Assembly: GCA_937859745.1 (NCBI GenBank)
Contig: CALMAQ010000037.1
Coordinates: 1 to 45,958 of the forward strand
Direction of reading: 5' to 3'
From: an uncultured Verrucomicrobiota bacterium
GTDB lineage: Bacteria > Verrucomicrobiota > Verrucomicrobiia > Chthoniobacterales > SZAS-18
DNA: 45,958 nt
The notes beneath the pieces are model-generated. The model saw only the letters and a program-made list of their open reading frames with translations, did no database searches and was not told where the DNA came from. How positions within the stretch are numbered: position 1 is the first letter of the stretch; each line of letters begins with the position of its first letter. This document shows, piece after piece, positions 1 to 9,008 of the stretch. Made by a program: the position numbers and the translations under genes.

Positions 1-192
1 GTCACGGGCTTGTCGAGCTTCGGAGTGCCGGAGGCGCGGCTCGACTACTACCACAAACAACTGCTCGCCGGCGGCTACCTGGTGGCGGTCAAGACCGAAG
101 ACGAGACGCAACTGGGCAACGCGCAGAAGGTGTTCGCCGAAAACGGGGGCAGGGACATCGATTCCTACCGCTACACCCGCAAGCTGACTTGA
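1..192 (+). CDS. C-terminal part of a YflT/GS17M-type general stress protein (partial)
   Basis: The reading frame is open from the first base and ends at TGA 190-192, so only the last 63 residues are present. The visible segment reads GVPEARLDYYHKQLLAGG followed by YLVAVKTEDE. This matches the usual end of YflT-domain (general stress protein 17M-like) proteins, where a glycine-rich hydrophobic stretch is followed by G(I/V)PE..A.YY...(L/V)..GG.LV.V. Such proteins are small stress-induced proteins of unclear biochemistry. The assignment rests on this motif alone because the N-terminal YflT domain lies outside the window. It is convergent with the hemolysin III gene, 10 bp away. Confidence 0.6.
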   Translation, partial: VTGLSSFGVPEARLDYYHKQLLAGGYLVAVKTEDETQLGNAQKVFAENGGRDIDSYRYTRKLT

Positions 193-202
193 GAGGGGCC
201 GC

Positions 203-838
203 TCAGGTGTACCCGGCCACGGCGACGAAGTGGCACGCGCTGCCCGCGAGCACAAACCCGTGCCAGTAGAAGTGCGAGTACTGCAGCCGCTCCCAGGCGA
301 AGAACACCACGCCCAGGGAGTAGGCGCAGCCGCCCGCCAGCAGCCAGTAGAAGCCGTGCATGCCGATTCCGGCGATCAACGGTTGCAGGAAGCACAACAC
401 CATCCAGCCCATGAGCAGGTAAATCAACGTGCTCAGGTGCTGGTGGCGGAAGCCGAGGCGGAACTTCAGCGCCACCCCGACCGCCGCCAGGCTCCAGGCC
501 AGCACCAGCACCGTCCAGCCCCAGGGGCCGTGCAGCGGGCCGAGCGCGAAAGGCGTGTAGGTCCCCGCGATGAGGATGAAAATCGCCGCGTGGTCGAGCA
601 GACGGCAGAACGCCTTCGCCCGGCCGATGGGCAGGAGATGGTAGACCGTCGAGGCCGCGTAAAGCAAGGTTAGCGACAGGCCGAAAATCACGCCCCCGGC
701 CATCTGTCGGCCGTTGTGCCCGTGCCAAGCGGTGGCGATCAGGATCGGCAGGCCCACGAAAGCTGCCAGCACGCAGCCGATGCCATGGGAGAGGACGTTG
801 GCAAGCTCCTCGCGTTCGGTCGGACGGCGTGCGTGCAT
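203..838 (-). CDS. Hemolysin III family (PAQR-type) membrane protein
   Basis: This 211-residue protein belongs to the hemolysin III / YqfA-TrhA family of seven-helix membrane proteins related to PAQR receptors. The visible signatures are the N-terminal E..N.LSHGIG (residues 10-18), ASTVYHLLP near 62 with the conserved Ser and His, LLDHAAIFILIAGTYTPF (81-98) with the conserved Asp-His, and the C-terminal W.HGFVLAG.ACHF with the last metal-site histidines. About seven hydrophobic segments cover the whole length, which is normal for the family. Metal-dependent hydrolase activity has been proposed for PAQR-like folds; the physiological role here is unknown. The ATG at 838 is the first start that includes the conserved N-terminus. 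Confidence 0.9.
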   Translation of the reverse strand: MHARRPTEREELANVLSHGIGCVLAAFVGLPILIATAWHGHNGRQMAGGVIFGLSLTLLYAASTVYHLLPIGRAKAFCRLLDHAAIFILIAGTYTPFALGPLHGPWGWTVLVLAWSLAAVGVALKFRLGFRHQHLSTLIYLLMGWMVLCFLQPLIAGIGMHGFYWLLAGGCAYSLGVVFFAWERLQYSHFYWHGFVLAGSACHFVAVAGYT

Positions 839-903
839 GGCGGTTGGTATTTCCCTGCTACCCTACGCCGACTCGCGCTTCGCGACAAATCGCGCCGCCG
901 GCA

Positions 904-2008
904 TCAGGGTTCCGCCGTTGCTTCGCGCAACGGGCACCGCAGCAACCATGGCAGTGTCGTGCCTTGGACCAGGATCGAAAACGCTACCACGGCATAGTCA
1001 ATGTCAGCAGCAGGTCGCGTTCGGGCCCGGCGGGCACCGAGAGCGCCAAGGCCACGGAGATTCCCCCGCGCTGTCCGCCCCAGGTCAACGGCACCACACC
1101 ACTGCGCTCGACCGGTCGCCGGAACAGGCGCAGCGCCAAGCTAGGCACACCCACGCTGAGCAGCCGGGCCGCGAGCACCACGACGATGCTTGCAATGGCG
1201 GGCGCGGCAGCGTCGCGCGGGAGTTTGATCACGGTCACCTGCAAGCCCACGAGCACGAACAGCAGGGCATTGAGGATCTCGTCGATCAATTCCCTGAACC
1301 ACTCCAGGCTCTGGCGCTTTTGCGCGGACATGGCTTCCTGCCGGTCCGTGTGGTTGATCATGATCTCCGCCGTGGCGACGGCCAGCGGGCCGCTCATGTG
1401 CAACCCCAAGGCAAGGGCGTAGCCGCCGCTGACCAGCGTGAGCGTCATCAACACCTCCACTGGATAGTGATTCACGCCGTGCAGGAGCCCGATCGTTAGC
1501 GTCCCGAGAATGAGGCCGATCAGGACGCCGCCCCCACTTGCTGGAGCAGCGCCCGGTCCGCGTAGGTCCAGTCCACGTCCATCTTCGGCCCGTGGCGACG
1601 GGTGACTCCACGAACACGGTGAAACCTGCCAGCCCGACGACGACGTCGAACAGGGCTTCGCCCATGATCTTGGTTTCCAGCGAGCGCGGCGCGTTGACCT
1701 GCCGCAGCAGGGCCCATCACTGCGGTGGGGTCGTCGGCGAGATCAGCGCGCCGAAGATCAGGCAGTACAACAACGGCATGGGCATCCCCATCTAGCGAAA
1801 AAGCAGCCACGTGAGCCCTGCCACGAGGAAGAGCGAGAGGAGCGTGCCGCCGAACGCCAGGAACGATACCCGCCAGCGTTGCTCGTGCAGTTCACGGAAC
1901 TCGACGTTGAGCGCGCCCGCGAACAGCAGGAAGCTCAATGCGCCACCGAGCAGCGTCCGGCTTGAGGTCCGCTTGGTCGAGCGGGGCGAGGAGCGTGAAC
2001 GGGTGCAT
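904..2008 (-). pseudogene. Decayed CPA1-type Na+/H+ antiporter
   Basis: Segments of a cation:proton antiporter (NhaP/YjcE type) can be read in order but in different frames. From 5' to 3' they are: ALSFLLFAGALNVEF (about 1905-1950), an in-frame TAG at 1792-1794 right after GLTWLLFR, CLIFGALISPT (about 1735-1770), MGEALFDVVVGLAGFTVF (about 1610-1665), then VLIGLILGTLTIG through MSGPLAVATAEIMI, ELIDEILNALLFVLVGLQ and WGGQRGGISVALALS (984-1530), and finally YAVVAFSILVQG after a shift near 990. At least four frameshifts plus one stop are needed; one shift sits on a run of five C at about 1531-1535. The usual N-terminal 50-60 residues are missing. The gene is nonfunctional as read, or the sequence has clustered indel errors. 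Confidence 0.8.
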
Positions 2009-2489
2009 CGGAGCGTTCAGGATAGCACCGTGCCCCGGCCCGCCAGCCGGGCGGGGCCCCGGGGTGGGTGCGGACCCCAAGAGGATGGGGGAGGAAACGC
2101 CAAGCGGTGACATATCGCTTTTCTCCGCGTCCGCCCGGCCGCATACAAGAAGCGCGGTCGCTCGTTCGACCCATCTTTTTCCAATTCCATCCATGCACAT
2201 CGCGACCTTCTTCACCCCGGCGTTCACGACGGCCAAGCTGAACCGTATCGTCGCTCCCACGCCTCCGGTGCTCCCGCCCCTCAAGGCCTTGCGCGGCCAA
2301 CTGCCGCCGCCCAGCTTCCTGTGCGCCCGGCCGGAGGTGGGCTGGCGCGGCGGGCAGCCCCGCGAGGAACCTCTGGTCCCCGCGGAGCCCGGGGCCGCGC
2401 CCGATCCCTGCAAAGTTCCCTTGTCGATTTCTGGGGAGGCGGTTAGGATTCCCGTTGCGCCGTTTTCGTCCCGGTCCGCCCCCCCTTCG
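2009..2489. other. Gene-free stretch upstream of the histidine kinase
   Basis: No convincing gene is seen on either strand. The kinase frame stays open leftward to 1938, but the encoded residues are proline/arginine-rich and resemble no domain. An ATG at 2193 in the same frame is a possible alternative start for the kinase. This stretch probably holds the kinase promoter and the lost 5' end of the antiporter gene. Confidence 0.4.
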
Positions 2490-3890
2490 ATGGAACCCGT
2501 CCGACCCGCCGGAAGATTCGCCGCCCGGTCGTCCGCTACCAAGCGGCGTTTTAACGACTTGACGGACCGTTTTGCCCCGCCGAAGGCGGACGCCGAGGTC
2601 AAGCGGCGGATTTTCCTCTTCATCGCCTTCAGCCTGCAAGGCGCGGTGTTCGGGGTGTTCTTCGCGCTGTTCTATCTGGCCATCGGCCATCCCTGGGGCG
2701 CGCTCACGGTCGCGCTGTGCACCGCCGCCATGGCTTGCGCCCCGTGGGTGATCCGTTTGGCGGGGCTGGACGGGGCGGGCAACCTATACGCGCTCGTGCT
2801 GGTGGCGGGGTTCACGGCGCTGACGGCCATGGAGGGCGGGCTCTACGGGCATGCGGTGGCTTGGCTGGCCGTCGTGCCGTTGTGCGCCTGCCTGCTCGTG
2901 GGCCAGCAAATGGCCAAGCTGTGGTGCGCGGTATGCCTGGGATTAATGGGGGTGTTTTGCGTGCTGAGCCTGCGCGGCAGCGTGGTCCCGCGGCTCTACC
3001 CGATGCGCTGGGAACCCATCATCACCTCGGCGGGCTACCTGACCCTGACAATCTTCATGGCGACCATCGGCGTCACCTTCGAACGCAGCCGCCGCCGCTC
3101 GCTGCAAAAGGTCAACGAGACGCTCGACGCCCTTTCCGAGGCCAACGAACGGCTGAGCGAGCTGGACAAGGAGCGCACCGCGTTCTTGGGCATCGCCGCG
3201 CACGACCTCCGCAGCCCCTTGAGCACGATCATCGGCTTCGCGCAGTTGATCCAGCAGGTCAGCCCCCCGACCGACCCGCTCCAGCGCGACTCCGTCGAGC
3301 GCATCCTGTCGTCCGGGAAGCGGATGCAGCACCTGTTGGACCGGCTCCTGAGCGTCCAGGCCATCGAGGAAGGCAAGCTGCGGATCGACCTCAAGCCGTG
3401 CGACCTAGTTGCGCTGGCGCGCCAGACGGTCGAGCAATACCGCGCGGCGGCGCAGAAGAAGAGCATCCGGCTCGATTTCGTGCCCGGGGCCAACCTGCCC
3501 CCGGTGCAGTCCGACGCGGCGGCCACGACGCAGATCCTGGACAACCTCATCTCCAACGCCATCAAGTTCTCCCCGGCCGACCGGTCGGTCGTCGTGCGGG
3601 TGGTGCGCGGCAACGGCAAGCCGGACGACGACTGCGTCAGCGTGGAGGTGCAGGACGCCGGGCCGGGATTGAGCGAGGAGGACCAGCGCAAGCTCTACGG
3701 CCGCTTCGCCAAGCTGAGCGCGACGCCGACCGGGGGCGAATCTTCCAGCGGGCTGGGGCTGTCCATCGTGCGGCGGCTGGCGGATGCGATCAGCGGGCAG
3801 TTGACTTGCCACTCCAAGCTCGGCGAGGGGGCGACGTTCAGCCTCTCGCTGCGCCGGGCCGCCGCGGCGATCCAGCCGGAGCTGAACTGA
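2490..3890 (+). CDS. Membrane-bound sensor histidine kinase
   Basis: This predicted 466-residue kinase has an N-terminal membrane region of about six hydrophobic segments (residues 41-195), a short coiled coil rich in N, E and L (205-230), and then a complete kinase core. The H box reads FLGIAAHDLRSPL with the phospho-acceptor His near 238. The N box reads DNLISNAIKFSP, G1 reads VQDAGPGL and G2 reads SSGLGLSIVRRLA. No receiver domain or partner regulator is adjacent, so its target is unknown. The membrane part does not match a sensor family I can name. The ATG at 2490 was chosen because it precedes the first hydrophobic helix by a normal cytoplasmic stretch; upstream in-frame ATGs would add low-complexity sequence only. 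Confidence 0.85.
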   Translation: MEPVRPAGRFAARSSATKRRFNDLTDRFAPPKADAEVKRRIFLFIAFSLQGAVFGVFFALFYLAIGHPWGALTVALCTAAMACAPWVIRLAGLDGAGNLYALVLVAGFTALTAMEGGLYGHAVAWLAVVPLCACLLVGQQMAKLWCAVCLGLMGVFCVLSLRGSVVPRLYPMRWEPIITSAGYLTLTIFMATIGVTFERSRRRSLQKVNETLDALSEANERLSELDKERTAFLGIAAHDLRSPLSTIIGFAQLIQQVSPPTDPLQRDSVERILSSGKRMQHLLDRLLSVQAIEEGKLRIDLKPCDLVALARQTVEQYRAAAQKKSIRLDFVPGANLPPVQSDAAATTQILDNLISNAIKFSPADRSVVVRVVRGNGKPDDDCVSVEVQDAGPGLSEEDQRKLYGRFAKLSATPTGGESSSGLGLSIVRRLADAISGQLTCHSKLGEGATFSLSLRRAAAAIQPELN

Positions 3891-3914
3891 ACCGGCGCGG
3901 GGATACAAGATGCA

Positions 3915-3976
3915 GGATGCAGGATGACTGACATTTGGCAGGTGCGCGTGCTCTCCTTGTCCGCCATCCTGCATCC
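3915..3976. repeat. 12-bp inverted repeat with tandem GATGCAGGATG units
   Basis: GGATGCAGGATG (3915-3926) pairs perfectly with CATCCTGCATCC (3965-3976) across a 38-base loop. A second overlapping GATGCAGGATG unit lies at 3909-3919. It sits between the kinase stop (3890) and the next start (4026), has no T-tract, and may be a dispersed palindromic repeat or a weak transcript-end structure. Confidence 0.5.
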
Positions 3977-4025
3977 CATGGCTTGACGCAGCGCACTTTG
4001 TCCGAAACGATGGGCTCATCCCGCC

Positions 4026-5138
4026 ATGGATGCCAGCTCTTTGTCCGTTCTGCTGCCGGGGCGGTGCGCCGCTGTGGCTTTCATCTTCGTCACGGTGATG
4101 CTTGACGTGCTGGCGCTTGGCATCATCGCGCCGGTTCTGCCCAAGCTGGTCCTGGGTTTTCTTCACGGGGAAACCGGACGCGGGACCATCATCTTCGGGA
4201 CTTTCGGCCTGATCTGGGCGGGCATGCAGTTCTTTTCCGCCCCGGTGCTCGGCGCGCTCTCGGACCGGTTCGGCCGCCGCCCGGTCATCCTGATCTCCAA
4301 CTTCAGCCTGGGGGCGGATTATGTGCTGATGGCGCTGGCCCCGAGCCTGCGCTGGCTGTTCGTGGGCCGGATGATCTCGGGAATCACGGCGGCGAGCATC
4401 CCCACAGCCATGGCGTACATCGCCGACGTGACGCCGCCCGAACGCCGGAGCGCCTTGGCGTGGCGGCGGGCCAACCCGGTGGCCGCCTTGGCGATCCGGC
4501 GGTCGCGCCCCGGGCTCAACGGCCTGGCCGCCTTCAACTTTCTCTGCTACCTCGCGCATGAGGTCTATCCCAGCGTGTTCGTCATCTACACGGGCTACCG
4601 CTTCCACTGGGACGAGAGCACCGTGGGCTGGACACTATGCGGCGTGCGGGTCTGTACGGCGCTGACCCAGGCGCTGCTGACGCGCCCCGCCGTGGTCCAC
4701 CTGGGCGAGCGCGGGACGATCCTCACGGGTCTGGGCTTCGGCGTGCTGGGCTTCGCGCTCTACGAACTGGCGGGTTCCCCGCGCTGGTTCTGGGAGGCCA
4801 TCCCGTTGATTGCCCCTTGGGGGATCGCCAATCCGGCGATCCAGAGCCTCCTGTCGCGAAGGGTCGATCCTGCGGAGCGGGGTCTGCTTCAGGGAGTATT
4901 GGGCTCGTTGTGCGGGATCAGCGGACCGCTCGGGCCGATGCTGTTCACCGGCACGTTCGCAGCGTTCATCCCGGGCGGCGCGGCGGCGAGGGGCTGGACG
5001 TTACCCGGCGCTCCGTTCCTGCTTTCCAGCGGCCTGATCTTCGCCGCGTTGCTCAGGAGCGTCCGCGCGACCCACGGCGGCCCGGACGCTGCTCCATCCG
5101 CCGACGCACCGTCCGGCTTCATCCCCGAGGTTTCTTGA
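4026..5138 (+). CDS. TetA-like MFS transporter with an internal deletion
   Basis: This is a major facilitator superfamily drug:proton antiporter of the TetA (DHA1) type. Helix 1 contains DVLALGIIAPVLP, the loop 2-3 motif is GALSDRFGRRPV (about residues 78-89), and GRMISGITAASI and MAYIADVTPPERR complete the helix 4 region. Immediately after PPERRSA the sequence reads LAWRRANPVAAL, which in TetA relatives lies just after helix 6. About 50 residues holding helices 5 and 6, including the antiporter motif C, are absent without loss of frame. The protein is 370 residues against about 400-430. The C-terminal half (YTGYRFHW, LLSRRVDP, FLLSSGLIFAALL) is intact. Loss of two helices predicts a nonfunctional carrier unless the assembly is wrong. 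The next gene starts directly at the stop codon. Confidence 0.8.
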   Translation: MDASSLSVLLPGRCAAVAFIFVTVMLDVLALGIIAPVLPKLVLGFLHGETGRGTIIFGTFGLIWAGMQFFSAPVLGALSDRFGRRPVILISNFSLGADYVLMALAPSLRWLFVGRMISGITAASIPTAMAYIADVTPPERRSALAWRRANPVAALAIRRSRPGLNGLAAFNFLCYLAHEVYPSVFVIYTGYRFHWDESTVGWTLCGVRVCTALTQALLTRPAVVHLGERGTILTGLGFGVLGFALYELAGSPRWFWEAIPLIAPWGIANPAIQSLLSRRVDPAERGLLQGVLGSLCGISGPLGPMLFTGTFAAFIPGGAAARGWTLPGAPFLLSSGLIFAALLRSVRATHGGPDAAPSADAPSGFIPEVS

Positions 5139-5822
5139 ATGGACCAGAATCCCGCCAGGAAACACGAGGTGGAACGGGATGGCTTCGCGCTGGTGCCGCA
5201 GGCGATGGAGGCACCTGCCTGCGGGATGTTGCTGTCCGTCCTCGGCCCGGTCGCCGGGGCGGGGCGGCGGGGATTGCTCGCGGTGCACGAGGTGGCCGCG
5301 CTCGCCCGGTCGATGGCCATGCTCGATCTCGTCCGGCCCCATCTCGGCGCGGATCCCCGGGCGGTGCGCGCCCTCTTCTTCGACAAGTCGCCGGAGGCGA
5401 ATTGGATCGTTACCTGGCACCAGGACCTCACCCTGGCCGTCCGCGCCCGGACGGAGACCGCCGGATACGGACCCTGGAGCACGAAGGGCGGCGTGGTCCA
5501 CGTCCAACCGCCGGTGGAACTGCTCGCGCGAATGCTGACCCTGCGGATACACCTCGACGACGCGGACGACACGAACGGCGCGTTGCGCGTGCTCCCCGGC
5601 TCCCACCGGCACGGGCGGCTGTCGTCCCCGCGCATCCAGGAACTGCGTGCCGAACAAACGGACGTGCTCTGCGCGGCCCGGGCCGGGGATGCCCTGCTCA
5701 TGCGGCCCCTGCTGCTGCACGCTTCCGGCCGCACGACGAGCCAGCGGCACCGGCGGGTGCTCCACATCGAATATGCGGGGTTCATCCTCCCGCCCGAACT
5801 CGCCTGGCACGAGACCGCCTGA
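5139..5822 (+). CDS. Phytanoyl-CoA dioxygenase (PhyH) family protein
   Basis: This 227-residue Fe(II)/2-oxoglutarate-dependent oxygenase belongs to the PhyH family. The iron-binding triad is visible: H94 and D96 in TWHQDLT, and the distal H194 in LLLHASG. R206 in HRRVLHIEY is positioned to bind 2-oxoglutarate. NGALRVLPGSH (146-156) is the characteristic family motif before the distal strand. Family members hydroxylate small molecules, acyl chains or halogenate; the substrate cannot be told from sequence. The ATG directly follows the TGA of the MFS gene (TGAATG), so the two are probably cotranscribed and translationally coupled. That would fit modification and export of one compound, although the exporter looks broken. 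Confidence 0.85.
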   Translation: MDQNPARKHEVERDGFALVPQAMEAPACGMLLSVLGPVAGAGRRGLLAVHEVAALARSMAMLDLVRPHLGADPRAVRALFFDKSPEANWIVTWHQDLTLAVRARTETAGYGPWSTKGGVVHVQPPVELLARMLTLRIHLDDADDTNGALRVLPGSHRHGRLSSPRIQELRAEQTDVLCAARAGDALLMRPLLLHASGRTTSQRHRRVLHIEYAGFILPPELAWHETA

Positions 5823-5889
5823 CCCGCCGGTTTTGCTTGCCCACCACCGCCGTGCTCGCTACGGTCCCGCCCTCGGACCATTTCCCGCC

Positions 5890-6534
5890 ATGGAAGACCT
5901 AGGCCACCTCTTTGAAAAAAACCGCGCCTGGGCGGCAAGCATCCTGCAACAGGACCCGGAGTTTTTCGCCAAGCTCTCGCGTCAGCAGTCCCCGGCTTAC
6001 CTGTGGATCGGCTGCTCGGACAGCCGCGTGCCCGCCAACGAGATCCTCGGGCTGCTGCCCGGGGAGCTGTTCGTCCACCGCAACATCGCCAACCTCGTCG
6101 TCCACACGGATCTGAATTGCCTGTCCGTCATACAGTTCGCCGTGGACATCCTGCGGGTGCGCCACATCATCGTCACCGGGCACTACGGCTGCGGCGGGGT
6201 GCGCGCGGCGCTGCGCCGGGATCGGATCGGGTTGAGCGACAACTGGCTGCGCCACTTGCAGGACGTGCGCGAAAAGCACGCCGCCCACCTGGAGGGCGTC
6301 GCCGACGCCGCGGCTCACGACCGTTTGTGCGAGTTGAACGTGATCGAGCAGGTCGTCAACGTCTGCCGGACGACCATCGTGCGCGACGCTTGGGAAAACG
6401 GTCAGGAACTCGCCGTGCACGGTTGGATTTACGGGCTGCGGGACGGCATCGTGCGCGATCTGTGCATCACCATGAAAGCGCCCGCGGACGTGACGCCTCT
6501 CTACGAGAGCGCCGTGTCCACCCTGGAGCGTTAG
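5890..6534 (+). CDS. can: Beta-class carbonic anhydrase
   Basis: This 214-residue enzyme interconverts CO2 and bicarbonate in the cytoplasm. The zinc site is complete: C42 in WIGCSDSRV, H98 and C101 in VTGHYGCGGV, with the catalytic pair D44 and R46. HRNIANLV (63-70) and the C-terminal VHGWIYGLRDG are further clade-specific motifs of the E. coli Can type. The length is normal. ATG 5890 begins directly with the family N-terminus (MEDLGHLFEKN). It lies 67 bp after the dioxygenase, so it may have its own promoter. Confidence 0.95.
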   Translation: MEDLGHLFEKNRAWAASILQQDPEFFAKLSRQQSPAYLWIGCSDSRVPANEILGLLPGELFVHRNIANLVVHTDLNCLSVIQFAVDILRVRHIIVTGHYGCGGVRAALRRDRIGLSDNWLRHLQDVREKHAAHLEGVADAAAHDRLCELNVIEQVVNVCRTTIVRDAWENGQELAVHGWIYGLRDGIVRDLCITMKAPADVTPLYESAVSTLER

Positions 6535-6554
6535 AGTCCTGGCGCGGAACCGCT

Positions 6555-6740
6555 CTGACGCTTTCCAAGCCTACAGCCGCCCTTTCGCTCGCGGTCGGAG
6601 TGATTTTCCCTCCGTTGGGGGCTTACGCCGCTTCCCATGACAGCGCGACGCCCCTCCTGCCGCCGGAGCAAGCTCGGGAGTGGATCACGACGCTCAAGAC
6701 GCCACGGACGGCGGATGCGCCCGCGCCGGATACCGCTTGA
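6555..6740 (+). other. Short signal-peptide-like reading frame, possible gene remnant
   Basis: After the carbonic anhydrase an open frame encodes a hydrophobic leader-like stretch (ALSLAVGVIFPPLGAYAAS) followed by about 35 polar residues up to a TGA at 6738. There is no ATG; the frame would need CTG 6555 or an internal GTG. It may be the 5' remnant of a secreted-protein gene or simply chance. No family is recognised. Confidence 0.2.
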
Positions 6741-6750
6741 ACGGGCGGGA

Positions 6751-8781
6751 TCACTGCCGGGCAGGAAGGCGCGAGTCGAGCAGCTGCTTCAGCGCGGACT
6801 GCCACGAGGGCAGAGGAAGGGTCTGGAAACGCGTCGGGGGCAACGGGGACCACGGTGGGGCACTTGTGGGCAGCTTCCCATCGGCCGCCTGCCCCGCTTG
6901 CACCAAGAACGTTGCCAGGTCGAGGATGCCGTGGTTTGCCAGATGCCAGCAACCGGTTTCGCCGTCGAGCAACAGGTCGAGGCACCCGTGGACCAAGTCG
7001 GGCAGATAGGTCAGCGAGAACGGCTCGTGCGCGGGTAGCACCTCCGGCAGGCGGGTGGGCCGCGCTTGCAGCGCCCCCCACACGGCGTCGCCCGCGTCCC
7101 AGGGGCCGAAGCGCAGTCCGGTCTGCACCAGCAAGGTCGGACCGGCCTCTTCCGGATCGGTGGCGTACCCATCGCCCGTGAAGCCCAGCAGCGTCAGTCC
7201 GCGTTCGGCGCACTCGGCGGCGAGCCGCCGGCGGAAATCCGCCGGACCGTCCGAGGCGTCGATCACCGCCCAAGGCCGCAGGTCGTCGAGCAGGTGTGGG
7301 ATGGCCCCCGCTCCCTCCGATGCCCACCGGCCGGCATCGAGCGCGCGGGTGGGCAGCGTGCGTTCGCGGCTGACCACTTCGAACGCGTGCGCGAGCGCCC
7401 GGCCCGCTCCGACGATGAGCAGGGGCGCGCCCGGGGCGGCCGTCGGGCCAAGCCGGTTCACCGGCGGCGTGAGTGGCTGCTGCGGCTGGACGGGCTCGCA
7501 GGCAAAGCGCCCAGGCCGCCGCCACCATCCGGGGGCGTCGAGCGCGGGATGGTTCGAGTCGCCTGCCGCCGCCAGCGTGCGGGCGAGCGAGGCCAGCGCC
7601 GTGGGGCGGGGGACGGGGGCCCGCACGTCGAAGGCACCGGGTTCGTAGCTGTCGGGGTCGTCCCGGGTCAGCAGGTTGATCCAGTTGAACGCTCCCAGGA
7701 GCGCCCACAGCGTCACGGCACGCACGTCCACCCCTTCCTGTGCACGGAGCGTGCGGGCGTCACGCCAGATCTCCGCGAACCAGCGCATCTGTTCCTCGCG
7801 GGTGCAGTTGAGCTGGGCTTCCGTGACCACCAGCGGGAGGCGGTAGCGTTCCCAGGCCTCGCGCAGCAACCGGCCCGGCCCGCTGACGCCTTGGGCGCTC
7901 GCGCGGACGGCGGGCATGTCGGCGTACGGGCGGGCGTCGTTCCCGGCGCGCGCGTAGGCGGGATAGCGCTCCGGCCGTTCGTCCAGGAAACGCTCGCTGG
8001 TGACGTAGTGGTTGATGCCCAGCACGTCGGGCGGGCAGGGAGCGTCCAGGAACCAGCCGAGTTCCCGTTCGCGGACCCCGGCATTTTTGAGGTAGGCCCA
8101 CATCGGGTGCTTGGGGTCGAGGTGGCCGCCGAGCAGGTCGAAGGTCAACCAGCGGCGGTGGTTCTCGAACTCGGCTAGGTCGGCCATGGCCGGGGTGCTG
8201 TAGGTCTTGCCCAAGTCTTCCGTTTGCAGGAGCCGCGCGGCCGGGTTCACGGCACGGATCGCCCGCATGGCGAGGACGACGGCCTGGCACTGGTGCAGGA
8301 AAGCCCGGGCGAAGCTCGCGTCATCGCGCGCGTGCGGATACCAGTGGCCGTACAGGGCGCTGAAGCGCGCGGTGGTCAGCGGCTCGTTGACCGGCGTGTA
8401 ATCCTCGATCCAAGGGTAGCGTTCGGCCACTTGCCGCGCAAAGTCGGCCAGGCCTTCGGGGAAGCCGGGGTCGAGCAGGTTCGTGCGCCGCGGCCCGCTG
8501 CCGTGGTGGACCAGCCCCAGGACCGGACGGATGCCCAGCTCGCGCAGCCGACCGAGCCGACGGTCCGTCCAGGACCAGTCGGCCACGACGGGCCGGTCGG
8601 GAGCCAGCCGCTCCCACAGGACCGGGTACCGCAGCGAGATGATGCCCAGCGCGGCGAACCGGTCCAGATCGTCCTCGCGCCAAGCGTGCCCGTTGCGCTC
8701 CATCTGGTCGAAGAAGCGGTCGCCGACGCGGTTGACGGTGCATTCCACCCCGCCCCAGAGTTCGAGAGAGTCAGTGTCCAT
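6751..8781 (-). CDS. GH1-like glycosidase fused to an RmlD-like sugar-nucleotide reductase domain
   Basis: This is a 676-residue two-domain protein. Residues 1 to about 410 form a family 1 glycoside hydrolase-like (beta/alpha)8 barrel: LELWGGVECTVNRV at the start, YTPVNEPLTTARF with the acid/base Glu in the NEP motif, and LVVTEAQLNCT with the expected nucleophile Glu. Residues from about 460 to 660 resemble dTDP-4-dehydrorhamnose reductase (RmlD): a nucleotide-binding start LLIVGAGRALAHAF, RPWAVIDAS, TGLRFGPWD, and the distal HEPFSLTYLPDLV and GCWHLANHG. Fusions of these two domains are known in several phyla and probably act in sugar or polysaccharide metabolism. The Tyr-x3-Lys segment of the reductase is missing between LLGFTGDGY and LLVQTGL. 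ATG 8781 was chosen because the barrel begins there; the upstream continuation of the frame is not protein-like. Confidence 0.8.
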   Translation of the reverse strand: MDTDSLELWGGVECTVNRVGDRFFDQMERNGHAWREDDLDRFAALGIISLRYPVLWERLAPDRPVVADWSWTDRRLGRLRELGIRPVLGLVHHGSGPRRTNLLDPGFPEGLADFARQVAERYPWIEDYTPVNEPLTTARFSALYGHWYPHARDDASFARAFLHQCQAVVLAMRAIRAVNPAARLLQTEDLGKTYSTPAMADLAEFENHRRWLTFDLLGGHLDPKHPMWAYLKNAGVRERELGWFLDAPCPPDVLGINHYVTSERFLDERPERYPAYARAGNDARPYADMPAVRASAQGVSGPGRLLREAWERYRLPLVVTEAQLNCTREEQMRWFAEIWRDARTLRAQEGVDVRAVTLWALLGAFNWINLLTRDDPDSYEPGAFDVRAPVPRPTALASLARTLAAAGDSNHPALDAPGWWRRPGRFACEPVQPQQPLTPPVNRLGPTAAPGAPLLIVGAGRALAHAFEVVSRERTLPTRALDAGRWASEGAGAIPHLLDDLRPWAVIDASDGPADFRRRLAAECAERGLTLLGFTGDGYATDPEEAGPTLLVQTGLRFGPWDAGDAVWGALQARPTRLPEVLPAHEPFSLTYLPDLVHGCLDLLLDGETGCWHLANHGILDLATFLVQAGQAADGKLPTSAPPWSPLPPTRFQTLPLPSWQSALKQLLDSRLPARQ

Positions 8782-9008
8782 GCCATGTGCGGGAAGAAAT
8801 TCGCTTCTCCCCGATGGAAGAACGCCCCAGCGGCGAGCTTGGATGAGACGGCCACAGGCTGGCGAATAGACTCCGCCTTTTCCCGGGACGAATGGATCAC
8901 GCACGCGCTCACCGGTATCGCCGAGGCGCACCTCCGGATCGACCAAGCCACGCTGGATGCCGTGCCGACGGACAAGCTGGTCGTCGTCCCGGGGTGTAGC
9001 GTCGGCGC

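Noticed and set aside
171-728. Antisense open frames over the hemolysin III gene and similar long Arg/Pro/Ala-rich frames elsewhere
   Set aside because: Composition bias of high-GC DNA gives long shadow frames; these show no domain or motif and overlap clearly recognised genes.
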